Assembly: GCF_023155855.1 (NCBI RefSeq)
Contig: NZ_JAKNUT010000003.1
Span: 1-64,000 of the forward strand
Direction of reading: 5' to 3'
From: Microbacterium aoyamense
GTDB taxonomy: Bacteria; Actinomycetota; Actinomycetes; Actinomycetales; Microbacteriaceae
DNA length: 64,000 nt
Each line of letters starts with the position of its first letter. Within the stretch, counting starts at the first letter, position 1. The translations under genes and the position numbers were made by a program. A model generated the notes under the pieces. That model was not told the origin of the DNA. It did not search any database and saw nothing but the letters and a program-made list of their open reading frames with translations. Shown one piece after another: positions 1 through 8,189 of this stretch.

Positions 1-104
1 TCGACGCCCTGTTCTTTCGCTTGTTTCAGCAGCTGCTCCGCGAGCTGCTGCTCATCGATGATCTCTCCCGTCACGGGATCGATCATCTCGATGACATCGG
101 TCAT
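1..104 (-). CDS. IS256-family transposase, N-terminal fragment (runs off the left edge)
   Basis: Only the first 34 codons are in the window, read leftwards from an ATG at 104-102 with a strong ribosome binding site (AAGGAAGGG) just upstream. The visible protein starts MTDVIEMIDPVTGEII and continues with DEQQLAEQLLKQAKEQG. The LAEQLLxxAKEQG pattern resembles the N-terminus of actinobacterial IS256-type (MULE) DDE transposases. The catalytic core lies outside the window, so neither integrity nor activity can be judged. The family call rests on a short N-terminal pattern only. Confidence 0.6.
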   Translation of the reverse strand, partial: MTDVIEMIDPVTGEIIDEQQLAEQLLKQAKEQGV

Positions 105-156
105 CGCCCTTCCTTTCAGTCAGGCCAGACCAGATCCACCGTTAATCAGACAGTCC
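1..156. mobile_element. End of an insertion sequence (IS256-like), element continues left
   Basis: The transposase start at 104 lies about 50 bases from a short AT-richer segment at 135-156 (reverse strand GACTGTCTGATTAACGG). In size and place this fits the terminal region of an IS256-type element. The exact tip and the target duplication cannot be fixed because the other end is not visible. The tip position near 156 is inferred. The element may be part of the mobile history of the adjacent catabolic region. Confidence 0.35.
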
Positions 157-228
157 CCGGCTGCGTGGGTGGACCTCACGAAGGTCGCGCCCGAGTTGGC
201 TCGTCCGATGACAGGGCAGAATCGACCC

Positions 229-546
229 ATGTCATCACGCCATCCGTCGGGGAACGCGGTAACGATATTGGCCACGTACACCTTTGAAAAGCCCGTCTCA
301 GATGCCGACATCGCCGACCTGGGCAGGCTTGCCTCGGCCACGAGAAGTGAACCCGGCAATCTCGCATACCGGATCACCCGTGACCTGGAGGACGAGCGCG
401 TAATTCTGATCTACGAGCGGTATCGCGATATCGGAGCCGTCGCCGCCCACCGCGAGTCGGAACATTTCACCACTCTTGTTCTCGAGGTTTTGTCTCCGCG
501 GCTGAGCAGCCGTGTCCCTACGCTGCTCACCGACCTTTTGGTGTAG
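229..546 (+). CDS. Antibiotic-biosynthesis-monooxygenase (ABM) domain protein
   Basis: This is a 105-residue protein covering a single ABM-type dimeric alpha/beta barrel. It begins with a beta strand (AVTILATYTF), has the EPGNLAYRITRD segment and the ERYRDIGAVAAHRESEHF helix typical of putative quinol monooxygenases, and ends at a short helix. Such proteins oxidise phenolic substrates without cofactor, but the family is broad and no substrate can be assigned. I chose the ATG at 229 because AGGGCAG lies about ten bases upstream; an in-frame ATG at 208 would add seven residues. Its promoter region may have been altered by the IS element immediately upstream. Confidence 0.6.
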   Translation: MSSRHPSGNAVTILATYTFEKPVSDADIADLGRLASATRSEPGNLAYRITRDLEDERVILIYERYRDIGAVAAHRESEHFTTLVLEVLSPRLSSRVPTLLTDLLV

Positions 547-600
547 CACTCCGCACAACGTGTTGCGCTGAGAGGGACGCAGTTTGATAGCGTGCCTCGC

Positions 601-1233
601 ATGCACATCACTCACTACGGGCACGCGTGTGTGCTCATCGACACCGGCGCCGCTCGCTTCCTGATCGACCCCGGAGGGTTCTCGGACGGCTTCTCGGAGA
701 CGGATCCGGATGCGATCCTGATCACGCACGGGCACTTCGACCATTTCGCGCCCGATGTGGTCGGTGCGATTCTCGAACGCCACGCCGAGTGCCTCCTCTT
801 CGTCGACGAGACCGTCGAGGTTCCCGACCTGATCGCCGCGGATCGCGTGAGACGCGTGGCCTCGGGTGACGAACTCACCATCGCCGGGACGACCGTTCGC
901 GTCGTCGGCGGCGTGCATGCGAAGGTGCACGCCGACATCCCGCAGATCGTGAACGTCGGCTACCACCTGCCCGAGCAGCGGCTTCTGCATCCAGGCGACG
1001 AGTTCGTGACGGCGGAGTCCGTGCGAGTGCTTCTCGCGCCCATCTCCGGCCCGTGGCAGGCCTTGGAAGACGTCGTTGGCTACGTCCGAGCCGTCGCTGC
1101 GCCCATCGTCATCCCGATCCACGAGGGTGTGCTCTCGAGGCCGCAGATCTACACGGACTACCTCACCAAGCTCGCACCTGAGGGAAGCGAAATCGTGGTG
1201 CCCGTGCGGGGTGAAGCGTTCGCGGTCGATTGA
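601..1233 (+). CDS. MBL-fold metal-dependent hydrolase (UlaG-like)
   Basis: This is a 210-residue metallo-beta-lactamase-fold protein. The metal site is visible: THGHFDHF (HxHxDH) near residues 42-49, a histidine in VVGGVHAKVH, an aspartate in LHPGDEF and a histidine in PIHEG near the C-terminus. It resembles the UlaG-like branch, which includes phosphodiesterases and lactonases; the substrate is unknown. An in-frame GTG at 592 is an alternative start. It stands alone between the ABM gene and the cupin operon and has none of the TTGTCNGACAA operators, so it may not belong to the downstream regulon. Confidence 0.7.
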   Translation: MHITHYGHACVLIDTGAARFLIDPGGFSDGFSETDPDAILITHGHFDHFAPDVVGAILERHAECLLFVDETVEVPDLIAADRVRRVASGDELTIAGTTVRVVGGVHAKVHADIPQIVNVGYHLPEQRLLHPGDEFVTAESVRVLLAPISGPWQALEDVVGYVRAVAAPIVIPIHEGVLSRPQIYTDYLTKLAPEGSEIVVPVRGEAFAVD

Positions 1234-1331
1234 TACGGGTCATCGACCGTCGATTCACCGAGGTGTCACTCTGCGCAACAAGATGCGTAGTGCGCAACGC
1301 CATCTTGTCGAAGGTGGTAACGTTCGTTCAA

Positions 1332-1358
1332 TGGTCTGACAATGTTGTTGGCGGACAA
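1332..1358. promoter_or_regulatory. Pair of TTGTCNGACAA-type operators before the cupin operon
   Basis: Two near-palindromes lie 16 bases apart centre to centre: TGGTCTGACAA at 1332-1342 and TTGGCGGACAA at 1348-1358. Each differs at one position from the TTGTCNGACAA consensus seen elsewhere in the window. They end 14 bases before the ATG of the cupin gene. A GntR/FCD-type repressor bound here would block the start of the first catabolic operon. The cognate regulator is inferred to be the GntR protein at 27271-28017. Confidence 0.55.
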
Positions 1359-1372
1359 GGGGGTCCTGGTCT

Positions 1373-1723
1373 ATGTTCATCGAATCCGCAGGTCTGCCGT
1401 GGCATGAGCCGCCTGGGCACGTGCGCGGCTACTCGCAGTACGTCGTGACCCCTTCGGACGGTCGCAGCGAGAGGTTCGACTTCCGTCTCTCGCGCTATCC
1501 CGTCGGCGGGCGCGTCGATCCGCATGTGCACGAGGTCGCCGAGCAGCTCTACTTCTTCATCGAGGGAGCGGGCACAGTGCTGTGCGGCGACGAGACCTAC
1601 CAGGTGGGCCCCGGTCACACGGTACTCGTCGCTCCGGGCGTCGTTCACGCGGTCGAGAACACCGGCGCGGTCGACCTGCTGTTCACCGTGACCACTTCGC
1701 CACCCGACGATATCGAGAGATAG
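1373..1723 (+). CDS. Single-domain cupin protein
   Basis: This is a 116-residue protein with one cupin barrel. Motif 1 (PHVHEVAEQLYFFIEG) has the HxH(x)nE pattern of a metal site, and motif 2 (PGVVHAVENTG) supplies the last histidine. Small cupins of this kind serve as dioxygenases, isomerases or ligand sensors; nothing here distinguishes them. It is the first gene of the operon that continues with a PEP-mutase-type lyase only ten bases downstream, and it sits directly behind two candidate operators. A role early in the pathway is inference. Confidence 0.65.
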   Translation: MFIESAGLPWHEPPGHVRGYSQYVVTPSDGRSERFDFRLSRYPVGGRVDPHVHEVAEQLYFFIEGAGTVLCGDETYQVGPGHTVLVAPGVVHAVENTGAVDLLFTVTTSPPDDIER

Positions 1724-1733
1724 GCAGGACAGA

Positions 1734-2627
1734 ATGCAGAACGACGAGGGATTCCGCGGGTACGGCACCACGCAGCGGCGAGCGCTCCGCGCGGCGCTCG
1801 CCGCGGGCAATGTCGCCGCCATGGGTTGCTACGACGCACTCGGAGCACGCATCGGCGAGAAGGCGGGCTTCCCCGCCGTGTACTTGAGTGGGGTTTCGCT
1901 GGCCACGTCGTGCGGTGTGCCGGACGTGGGACTGCTCACGCAGTTCGAAGTCGTGCAGATCGCCGCTCGTATCGCGCGTGCCGTCAAGGTGCCGCTGCTG
2001 GTCGATGCCGACACGGGATACGGCGGCATCGCGAACGTCAAACGCACAGTCGAGCTCTTCGAGGAGGCGGGCATCGCCGGCATCCAGATCGAAGATCAGA
2101 CCTTCCCGAAACGCAGCGGCGAGCGCGAAGGACGAACACTCGTTCCCATCGAGGAGATGCAGACCACCATCGCGGCGGCGAAAGCGGCCCAGAGCGATCC
2201 GAACTTCGTGATCATCGGGCGCACGGATGCCATCGGCACGACGACCTTCGAAGAGGCACTCGAACGGGCGAAAGCGTATCAGGAGGCCGGTGCCGACCTC
2301 GTCTTCCCCGCGCTCCCACGCACGCTCGACGATCTCGCGACGTTCGGCCGCGAGATCGACCACCTCATGGTCACGTCGTCGGAGAGCGGGATGGCGCCGC
2401 TCATGAGCGTCAAGGAGTACGAGTCCGTCGGAGTGAATCTCACGGTGTATCCGATGTCGATGATCTTCGCCGCGGGCAGCGCGATGGTGAAGGCCGCACG
2501 TGAGATCTTCGAGACCGGCACGAACGAACCGTTCCTGCGCGAATCCGATTGGTCCTTCGAGGTCCTGGAGCAGCACTCCGGTCTCGAAGACTGGCTCGAG
2601 TTCGAGGAGAAGGTGCGGTCGCGATGA
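1734..2627 (+). CDS. Isocitrate lyase / PEP mutase superfamily lyase
   Basis: This is a 297-residue alpha/beta barrel. The Mg-binding motif DADTGYGG is at 91-98 and the ED pair at 120-121. Methylisocitrate and dimethylmalate lyases carry a catalytic cysteine in a K-K/R-C-G-H loop; here the loop reads KRSGE (126-130), so the cysteine is replaced by serine. That points away from a canonical methylisocitrate lyase and toward an oxaloacetate decarboxylase-like or carboxy-PEP-mutase-like enzyme. Together with the TcuA-like and PrpF-like genes downstream it suggests branched C4-C7 di- or tricarboxylate chemistry. Its stop overlaps the next start (ATGA). Confidence 0.7.
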   Translation: MQNDEGFRGYGTTQRRALRAALAAGNVAAMGCYDALGARIGEKAGFPAVYLSGVSLATSCGVPDVGLLTQFEVVQIAARIARAVKVPLLVDADTGYGGIANVKRTVELFEEAGIAGIQIEDQTFPKRSGEREGRTLVPIEEMQTTIAAAKAAQSDPNFVIIGRTDAIGTTTFEEALERAKAYQEAGADLVFPALPRTLDDLATFGREIDHLMVTSSESGMAPLMSVKEYESVGVNLTVYPMSMIFAAGSAMVKAAREIFETGTNEPFLRESDWSFEVLEQHSGLEDWLEFEEKVRSR

Positions 2628-4111
2628 CGAGCGCGGTCGTCTCCGACGTGCTGGTCCTCGGTGCGGGTGCATCGGGCGCAGCGGCGGCGATCACGGCTGC
2701 GCGCGAGGGCCGCAGCGTCACGGTGCTCGAAGCCGCCGCCGCCGACCGCCACACGCCGAACGTCCGCATGTCCGGGGGCTGGGTCATGACCACCGGCGAC
2801 GTGGCAGAAGGACTGTCGTACCTTCGCGGTTGTGCTGATGGCCTCGTCGACGACGACGTTCTACGGATGTGGGCAGCGGAGTCCGCGAATCTCTACGACT
2901 GGCTCCTGGGCCTGGGCGTCGAACTCCAGGAGAGCGACGGGGTCCGCGGGCCCGAGCACCCGCGTGTTCCGGGCGCGCACTCGATCGGCATCCGACGCTC
3001 GTGGACGGCCCTCCGCTCGCCGATCGACGGGCAGGGTGGCTGGTTCGACCCCGAGGCCGCGTGCCTGGGCGGAGAAGCGCTGTATCGCGGGCTCATGACC
3101 GGTCTGCTGGCCAGTGGCGCGGACATCCGCTGGGGGGCGCGGGCGGAACGTCTGCTCGTGGAGGACGGAGCGATCGCAGGCGCCGTGGCCACCATCGACG
3201 GTGAGGAACGCGAGTTCCGTGCCGCGAGCGTCGTCATCGCCACAGGGGGTTTCGGAGGTTCCCGCGACCTCGTCGTCAACTTCATCGACGTCCCGAACAC
3301 CGAGTTCTACGGAAACCCGCTCAATCGCGGCGACGGTCTGAGGCTGGCGATGTCGGTGGGCGCCGACATCGTGCGGATGAACCGCTTCATCGGACGCGGG
3401 GTCGCAGCCTTCGACGATGTGCAATCCGGCCTGCGCGTCGGCTTCATCCTGAATCTCGACGGCGGCGGCTATGCGATCGTCGACTCCGCGGGCCGACGAT
3501 ACATGAACGAGATCCGGCAGGCCCGGCTCGCGCACGACGTCCTGTACGAGATGCAGGAGTTCGATCCGGCCGCAGGCGCGTACACCCGCTCCCCGTCGTA
3601 CTACTTCTTCGATCAACGTCGAATGGATGCCGGGCCGCTGACGTATCCGGATCGCGGTGTGACCGCCGTCGGGCTCTACGAATGGAGCGTCGACAATCGC
3701 AAGGAGGTGGACTCGGGATGGATCGCCACCGGCGCGACGCCGCTCGAGGCGGCTGTCGCGGCCGGGGCCGAGCCTTCTGATGAGTTCGACCGCGCGATCG
3801 CCGAGTACAACGCCGCGTGCGCCACCGGCGAGGATCCGCTCGGTCGACCGGTCGACAGTCTCGTACCCCTTCAAGCACCCTTCTACTGCGTGCCCTTGTA
3901 CGTGGGCGGACCGCATACGACAGGCGGGCCGCGTCGTGATGCGCGGGGCCGCGTCCTCGGAGTTCTCGACGGCGAGCCGATCGCAGGACTGCTCTCGGCG
4001 GGCGAGCTCGGCCAGGCGGTCGGCTTGCTCTACCCCGTGCAGGGATGCTCCCTCTCCGACGCGCTCTGCTCGGGCATCGTCGCGGGCCGCACGGCCGCGG
4101 GCGTCGTGTGA
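2624..4111 (+). CDS. FAD-dependent oxidoreductase, fumarate reductase / ketosteroid dehydrogenase type
   Basis: This 495-residue flavoprotein starts with a Rossmann FAD motif (VLVLGAGASGAAAAI, about residues 9-23). The middle carries the GGF-rich FAD-binding turns of the FAD_binding_2 family (VVIATGGFGG), and the end has TGGPRRDARGRVLG and LLSAGELGQ, which close the flavin site. Members reduce or dehydrogenate activated C-C bonds, for example fumarate reductase and 3-ketosteroid delta-1-dehydrogenase. No signal peptide or heme site is visible, so it is probably soluble with an unknown electron partner. The ATG at 2624 is in an ATGA overlap with the lyase stop. It is paralogous in type to the flavoprotein at 6705. 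Confidence 0.75.
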   Translation: MTSAVVSDVLVLGAGASGAAAAITAAREGRSVTVLEAAAADRHTPNVRMSGGWVMTTGDVAEGLSYLRGCADGLVDDDVLRMWAAESANLYDWLLGLGVELQESDGVRGPEHPRVPGAHSIGIRRSWTALRSPIDGQGGWFDPEAACLGGEALYRGLMTGLLASGADIRWGARAERLLVEDGAIAGAVATIDGEEREFRAASVVIATGGFGGSRDLVVNFIDVPNTEFYGNPLNRGDGLRLAMSVGADIVRMNRFIGRGVAAFDDVQSGLRVGFILNLDGGGYAIVDSAGRRYMNEIRQARLAHDVLYEMQEFDPAAGAYTRSPSYYFFDQRRMDAGPLTYPDRGVTAVGLYEWSVDNRKEVDSGWIATGATPLEAAVAAGAEPSDEFDRAIAEYNAACATGEDPLGRPVDSLVPLQAPFYCVPLYVGGPHTTGGPRRDARGRVLGVLDGEPIAGLLSAGELGQAVGLLYPVQGCSLSDALCSGIVAGRTAAGVV

Positions 4112-4851
4112 ACGGGCGCATCGCCGTCATCACGGGCGCGGCCCTCGGGCTCGGCGCGGAGTTCGCCCGCGAGCTCCGCGATCTGCGGGGACTCGTCCTG
4201 GTCGACCTCGCCGGTGACGCCCTCGACGAGACCGCGGCGCGGCTCCGCGCGGGTGGCGCCGATGTGCGCACCTTCGTCGCTGATGTCACCGATCCCGAGG
4301 CTCCCGGGTCGATCATGGCACTCGCGGATGAGGCGTTCGGCGGGGCGGACATCCTCGTCAACAACGCCGGGGTCGTCCGGTACGCGCCGTTCCTCGACAC
4401 CGATCGTGCCTTCCTGCGCGATGTCCTCGCGATCGATGTCGAGTCGGCGTACTTCATGACGCAGGCGTTCGCGGCGGAGAGGATTCGCACGGGACGCGGC
4501 GGAGTGGTCGTCAACCTCGGCACGAGCCATGCCATCGTCGGGGTGGCGGCCACATCTGCATACGCCGCAGCGAAGGGCGCACTGCACGCTGTGACCCGCA
4601 CGCTGGCCGTCGAGCTCGCGCCGTACGGAATCCGCGTCAACACGCTCGCGCTGGGTATGACGATGACCGAGCGCGTGCGCCGCGAGCTCGGAGCCGATGT
4701 GATGGCCGGCCGCCTCCGGCAGATCCCCCTCGCGCGCGGTGCGGAGCCGGCGGAAGCGGCGACGGCGCTGAGATACCTCATCGACGCCGAGTACACGACG
4801 GGCACGGAGCTCGTGCTCGACGGCGGATTCACGATCTACGGAGACGGGTGA
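4108..4851 (+). CDS. Short-chain dehydrogenase/reductase (SDR)
   Basis: This is a 247-residue classical SDR. It shows TGAALGLG for the dinucleotide at the N-terminus, DVTD, NNAGV, a catalytic YAAAK and the C-terminal GTELVLDGGF. The acidic residue after beta strand 2 (VLVDLAG) suggests NAD(H) preference. The start is a GTG at 4108 that overlaps the stop of the flavoprotein (GTGTGA). It probably interconverts an alcohol and a ketone of the pathway intermediate. It is one of seven intact SDRs in the window, six of them in the catabolic region; the substrate cannot be inferred. Confidence 0.8.
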   Translation: MNGRIAVITGAALGLGAEFARELRDLRGLVLVDLAGDALDETAARLRAGGADVRTFVADVTDPEAPGSIMALADEAFGGADILVNNAGVVRYAPFLDTDRAFLRDVLAIDVESAYFMTQAFAAERIRTGRGGVVVNLGTSHAIVGVAATSAYAAAKGALHAVTRTLAVELAPYGIRVNTLALGMTMTERVRRELGADVMAGRLRQIPLARGAEPAEAATALRYLIDAEYTTGTELVLDGGFTIYGDG

Positions 4852-4891
4852 GCGGACTCCGCCACCGCGAAGAACGAAGGATGGATGACGG

Positions 4892-6712
4892 ATGAGTGTT
4901 TACGTGATGGAACAGGAGACGGTCGTCGATGCGCGACCGACGACGATGTCGGGCGCGGACGTGCTCGCCGCGCTCCTTGAGGACGCAGGCATCACGGTGG
5001 TCGCCGGCATCCCCGGGCACACGATCGGAGACTTCGCGCTCGCCGTCGGCGCGCGCGAAGGATTGCGGCCGATACTCCTGCGCCACGAGGCGACGGGGGC
5101 GTTCGCGGCCGATGTCTACTTCCGCGTGAGCGGGCGCCTCATGGCCGTGTTCACGCACGCGTTCCCGGGAGCCGCCAATGCCCTCACCGGGGTGGCGAAC
5201 GCCTACGCCGACTTCTCATCACTCTTCTGGGTGACCGGCAATACGGCCTCGGTGGGAATCGGACGCGGCGGCTACCAGGAATTGTCGCGACAGATCGACG
5301 ACGACCTGACCCAAGTCATCCGGCCCGCCGTGAAACGGGTGTGGCAGCCGCGGACCGCGGAGGACCTCGCGCACAATGCGCTCGCCGCGTTGCGAGAGTC
5401 GCGCGCAGGACGCCCCGGCCCGGTGGCGCTCAACGTGTCGCAGGAGGTCTGGTCGCAGACGGTCGACGTGACCGGCGGTGCGCGTCCCGATCTCGAGCGG
5501 TTCGTCTTCGCCGACGATCGACCGCGGCCGGACTCGCGGCGCGTGGCCGACGCCGCGGAGCTCCTGCGAGGTGCGCGACGCCCGGCCATCCTGGCCGGCA
5601 ACGGAGTGAACCTCGGTCGAGCACGCGACCATTTGCGCGCGTTCTCTCGGCGCTTCGGCATCCCCGTTGCGACGACGGCATCAGGCAAGGGCGGCTTCCC
5701 CGAGTCGGATGCGTTGTCGGTGGGCGTCGCCGGCTGGGTCGGGACCGGCACGGGCAACTTCACCACGGCGAATGCGGACGTGCTGCTCGTGCTGGGCGCG
5801 CGCCTGGGCGAGCCCACCGCCAGCTCCTGGGTCGACGGCGCCACGTTCGGCTCCGACACCAAGATCGTGCAGTTCGACATCGACGCCGGCGCGATCGCGA
5901 ACGCGTACCCGGTCGAGGTGCCCGTCATCGGGCACCTCGTGTCGGCGCTCGAGGACCTGACCGCAGTCCTCGGTGATGAGCGACTGGACGTCTCCGCGTG
6001 GCTCGAGGAGATCCAGAGCGCCCGAGAGGCATGGACCTCGGTGGCGCTGGAGTCGCAGGACCCCGGTATGGACGGCAGGATCGGCACCGGCGCGGTGGTG
6101 CAGGCGATGCGCCGCGCCTTCTCCGGTCCGGTGAACCTGGTCAACGACTGCGGCAAGCATCACAAGTGGATCGTGCAGCAGTTCGAGGCGGGCGATGACG
6201 ACTACATCGTGAGCAGCATGGGCGGTGCGTCGATGGGCATCGGACTTGCCGGCGCGATCGGTGCTCAGCTCGGGCGCCCCGAGGCGCGGACGATCGCATG
6301 GCTCGGCGACGGAGGGATGTCGATGTCGCTCTCCGCGCTTCCCACGGTTGCCGAATACCGGCTCCCGATCACGACGGTGGTCATCGACGACGCGTCGTAC
6401 GGTGTCGTCCACAACACGCAGATGGCTCAGGCCGGTCGCACGGCGTTCGCGGACTTCGACGGGTCGGGGTCGAACCCCGACTATCGCCTCGATTTCCGGG
6501 CGGTGGCGGAGGGATGCGGCATCCCGGCCCGCACTGTGTCGGACCCGAGCGAGCTGGACGCGGCATTCGCTTGGGCGGCCGAGCAGGAGGGGCCGACCCT
6601 CATCACGGTGCTGTCGGAGAAGGGGTCGACCCACCCGGGCGGAGGTGGCGTGCTGCGGCCACTGCACGACCGGTCGCGACGGCTCGCCTGGCGGGCGGTG
6701 AGCGGTGAGTGA
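4892..6712 (+). CDS. Thiamine diphosphate-dependent enzyme, acetolactate synthase-like
   Basis: This 606-residue protein has the three-domain layout of the POX/AHAS family. The N-terminal PYR domain carries the activating glutamate in RHEATGAF (E66), the central domain has the TASGKGGFPE segment, and the C-terminal PP domain has GDGG near residue 471. In the usual GDG-x25-NN motif the final residues are asparagines; here the segment reads VVIDDASYGV, so Asp-Asp replaces Asn-Asn at the Mg/ThDP site. The family cleaves or forms C-C bonds next to a keto group (2-oxo acid decarboxylases, acyloin lyases, carboligases). Substrate and direction are unknown. It follows the SDR by 40 bases. Confidence 0.75.
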   Translation: MSVYVMEQETVVDARPTTMSGADVLAALLEDAGITVVAGIPGHTIGDFALAVGAREGLRPILLRHEATGAFAADVYFRVSGRLMAVFTHAFPGAANALTGVANAYADFSSLFWVTGNTASVGIGRGGYQELSRQIDDDLTQVIRPAVKRVWQPRTAEDLAHNALAALRESRAGRPGPVALNVSQEVWSQTVDVTGGARPDLERFVFADDRPRPDSRRVADAAELLRGARRPAILAGNGVNLGRARDHLRAFSRRFGIPVATTASGKGGFPESDALSVGVAGWVGTGTGNFTTANADVLLVLGARLGEPTASSWVDGATFGSDTKIVQFDIDAGAIANAYPVEVPVIGHLVSALEDLTAVLGDERLDVSAWLEEIQSAREAWTSVALESQDPGMDGRIGTGAVVQAMRRAFSGPVNLVNDCGKHHKWIVQQFEAGDDDYIVSSMGGASMGIGLAGAIGAQLGRPEARTIAWLGDGGMSMSLSALPTVAEYRLPITTVVIDDASYGVVHNTQMAQAGRTAFADFDGSGSNPDYRLDFRAVAEGCGIPARTVSDPSELDAAFAWAAEQEGPTLITVLSEKGSTHPGGGGVLRPLHDRSRRLAWRAVSGE

Positions 6713-8189
6713 GAAATCGCCCAACTGCGACGTCCTGGTCGTCGGCGCGGGCACGGCGGGGCTGACGGCGGCGATCGCCGCGCGGGAGCGCGGAGCTTCG
6801 GTGATCCTCCTGGAGCCTTCAACGGCTGCGGAACGCGGCGGCAACAGCCGATATGCCAGCGCCGTCTTCCGTGCCGCGCACAACGGAGTCGAGGATCTGC
6901 GACACCTCGTCACACCGGATCAGGGTGTCGTGTGGGATCGGGTGCGCCACGATCACTACCCCGCCGAGAGCTTCGTCGCCGACGTGAAGGGCGCGGCGTC
7001 GTCCGAGCACGTCGATGAAGCCCTGGTGTCGGCGTTCGTGGCCCGCTCGCTCGACACTCTGAGCTGGCTCGGAGAGCGCGGCGTCGTGTGGCGGCTGGTC
7101 ACCCGCCCGGGGGATCCGCAGGGTCCGGTCCGACTGCCGCGGGGTGGCGAGCTCATCGTCGAGGGCAACGGCGTCGGACTCGTCGAAGCCCTTTTCGCGA
7201 CGGCGGAGCGTGCGGGGATCGACATCCGATACAACACCCGGGCAACCGATCTCGTCGACCTCGAGGGCGAGATACGTGGGGCGGTCGTCGAATCCACCGG
7301 CACCAGGGCCGAACTGAGGGCGAGATCCACGGTGCTCGCGGCCGGCGGCTTCGAAGCGGATGCGGCAGCGCGTGCCGAGCACCTCGGTGCGGCCTGGGCC
7401 GACGCGAGGGTCCGCGGCACCGGGTTCAACACCGGCACGATGCTGTATCGCGCACTTGCGCACGGCGCCGCTGCCAAGGGCGATTGGTCCGCCGCACACG
7501 CGGTCCCCATCGATACGGCGGCGCCATCGGTGGGTGACCTCGCCATCGGAGACTCGACCGCGAGGTACTCCTTCTCGTTCGGAATCCTCGTCAACGCTGA
7601 CGGGAGGCGGTTCCTCGATGAGGGCGCCGACGAGTGGCCGTTCCTCTACTCCGAACTCGGCCGTCGCATCCTTGCGGAGCCTGGAGGGATCGCCTTTCAG
7701 ATCTTCGACGAGAGCTCTGCCGCACTTCTCGAGCCGCGATACGCCACCGCCGAGCCCGTCTTCGCGCGAACCGTCGCCGAACTCGCCACCGGCATCGGCG
7801 TCGACCCGCGGCACCTCAACAGGACGATCGAGGACTTCAACGCTTCGTGCCCGGACGGGGCCTTCGACCCGGGAGCGCTCGACGGCCTCCGGGCTGAACC
7901 GCTCGGGCAGCCGCCGAAATCCAACTGGGCAACGCCGCTGACGGCCCTCCCGCTCCGGGCCTACCCCGTGACCTGCGGCATCACGTTCACGACGGGCGGA
8001 GGACTCTCCGCCGACGAGAACGGGAGGGTCCTCGCACGGAACGGCGCACCCGTACCGGGCCTGTTCGCAGCGGGCGAGATTCTGGGCGGCTACTTCCGCT
8101 CGACCGTGCCGACCGGCGCAGGACTCATGCGCAGTGCGACGATGGGGCGCGCGGCAGGCGAATCGGCAGCCGCGCGGTCATCGTCATGA
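6705..8189 (+). CDS. TcuA/CobZ-type flavoprotein (tricarballylate dehydrogenase family)
   Basis: This 494-residue FAD protein begins with VLVVGAGTAGLTAAI and has ERGGNSRY, a hallmark of the TcuA branch. Further matches to that branch are the segments VRGTGFNTGTMLYRAL and FLDEGADEWPFLY and the C-terminal TTGGGLSADENGRVL. TcuA oxidises tricarballylate to cis-aconitate and normally works with the iron-sulfur/heme protein TcuB, which is absent here. The protein may therefore use another electron acceptor or oxidise a related saturated polycarboxylate. The GTG start overlaps the ThDP gene by eight bases. The exact substrate is not established. Confidence 0.7.
   Translation: MSEKSPNCDVLVVGAGTAGLTAAIAARERGASVILLEPSTAAERGGNSRYASAVFRAAHNGVEDLRHLVTPDQGVVWDRVRHDHYPAESFVADVKGAASSEHVDEALVSAFVARSLDTLSWLGERGVVWRLVTRPGDPQGPVRLPRGGELIVEGNGVGLVEALFATAERAGIDIRYNTRATDLVDLEGEIRGAVVESTGTRAELRARSTVLAAGGFEADAAARAEHLGAAWADARVRGTGFNTGTMLYRALAHGAAAKGDWSAAHAVPIDTAAPSVGDLAIGDSTARYSFSFGILVNADGRRFLDEGADEWPFLYSELGRRILAEPGGIAFQIFDESSAALLEPRYATAEPVFARTVAELATGIGVDPRHLNRTIEDFNASCPDGAFDPGALDGLRAEPLGQPPKSNWATPLTALPLRAYPVTCGITFTTGGGLSADENGRVLARNGAPVPGLFAAGEILGGYFRSTVPTGAGLMRSATMGRAAGESAAARSSS

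Noticed and set aside
1683-2672. Minus-strand frame of 329 codons opposite the PEP-mutase-type lyase
   Set aside because: Antisense shadow of a well-supported plus-strand enzyme; low-complexity Arg/Glu/Asp composition.
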